DNA of 64,000 nt from Hylemonella sp. GTDB taxonomy: Bacteria; Pseudomonadota; Gammaproteobacteria; Burkholderiales; Burkholderiaceae_C. The stretch is from NCBI GenBank assembly GCA_030680575.1, contig JAUXVI010000035.1, positions 30,630 to 94,629 of the forward strand, read 5' to 3'. A program made the translations under genes and the position numbers. Shown here in pieces: positions 63,860 through 64,000 of the stretch; positions within the stretch are counted from its first letter, which is position 1, and each line of letters begins with the position of its first letter. Under the pieces are notes generated by a model, which was given only the letters and a program-made list of their open reading frames with translations, did not search any database and was not told where the DNA came from.

Positions 63860-64000
63860 GGGGGGTGTAAAAACTTTTGTGTAAACGGTCAATTGGCAGG
63901 AAACTGCTGCACTCCCATGGAATTGCAACTAAATGACCGTCACGAACGAACTGATCGACAGCCTGCTGGCTGACTACAAGAAACCTGAAGACCTCATCGG
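63860..64000 (+). mobile_element. Left end of an IS256-family insertion sequence, cut by the window edge
   Basis: A terminal sequence starting GGGGGGTGTAAAAACTTTTG followed by TGTAAACG lies 45 bases before a transposase start. The GTGTAAA...TTTGTGTAAAC form suits IS256-family left inverted repeats. The right end and target duplication are outside the window. Confidence 0.8.
63933..64000 (+). CDS. IS256-family transposase, N-terminal fragment
   Basis: The first 22 codons read MTVTNELIDSLLADYKKPED and continue LIG. The stretch ELIDSLLADYKKPEDLIG is characteristic of the start of IS256-family (mutator-type) DDE transposases. The gene runs off the window edge, so its integrity is unknown. Confidence 0.85.
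   Translation, partial: MTVTNELIDSLLADYKKPEDLI

Noticed and set aside
1..64000. CRISPR array, rRNA operon or prophage
   Set aside because: No regularly spaced direct repeats, no rRNA sequence and no phage structural genes were seen.

Overview
The window is about 64 kb of GC-rich DNA from a betaproteobacterium, most likely Burkholderiales and probably a Comamonadaceae relative (Rhodoferax, Polaromonas or Acidovorax type). This rests on gene order (rpsO-pnp-qor-tpiA-secG-tRNA-Leu-nuoA-N-DUF2818-NUDIX-DUF1178), protein types, and short GC-rich intergenic repeats that I associate with that family. No species was identified by search.

Layout. 1-2.3 kb: secreted phytase-like esterase and a histidine phosphatase. 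2.3-6.4 kb (minus): AraC/methyltransferase fusion, DMT exporter, PAS chemoreceptor, MarR regulator. 6.5-9.3 kb (plus): MsbA-type ABC exporter, second MarR regulator, tautomerase; the last two share a repeated operator-like motif. 9.4-30.5 kb (minus): conserved housekeeping block with DUF1178, NUDIX, DUF2818, all 14 complex I genes, tRNA-Leu(GAG), secG, tpiA, quinone oxidoreductase, pnp and rpsO. 30.7-33.2 kb (minus): aminotransferase and an orphan amino-acid-type binding protein. 33.3-35.6 kb: small heat-shock protein, DUF695 protein, tsaD.

35.6-41.7 kb (minus) is the most unusual part. A clear TPP riboswitch precedes a tight six-gene operon: LuxE-like acyl-activating enzyme, LuxC-like acyl reductase, ABC importer (ATPase, permease, THI5/NMT1-like binding protein) and a short-chain dehydrogenase. 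The riboswitch and importer point to thiamin supply, and the enzymes form a logical acid-to-aldehyde-to-alcohol route. My hypothesis is uptake and reduction of oxidised (carboxylate) thiamin fragments back to salvageable alcohols.

41.8-47.8 kb: Tat-exported metallophosphoesterase, PstS-like binding protein paired with a membrane GGDEF-EAL protein, and a DinB-family protein. 47.9-60.4 kb (plus): nitrate/nitrite assimilation with nasT (ANTAR antiterminator), nrtA, nrtB, nrtC/D-type ATPase, nirB, nirD, nasA, ybiB, cobA (for sirohaem) and a PilJ-domain protein. In front of nrtA lie an NtrC-like site, a near-perfect sigma-54 promoter, an ANTAR-type hairpin and an intrinsic terminator, which fits nitrogen-limitation control plus nitrate-responsive antitermination. 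60.6-64 kb: BaiN/HI0933-type flavoprotein, rpsU, a YqeY protein, a GNAT acetyltransferase, and the left end of an IS256-family insertion sequence cut by the window edge.

Several dispersed repeat families run through the window. Some copies sit inside reading frames without breaking them (ABC exporter, nrtB, nasA, ybiB, flavoprotein).
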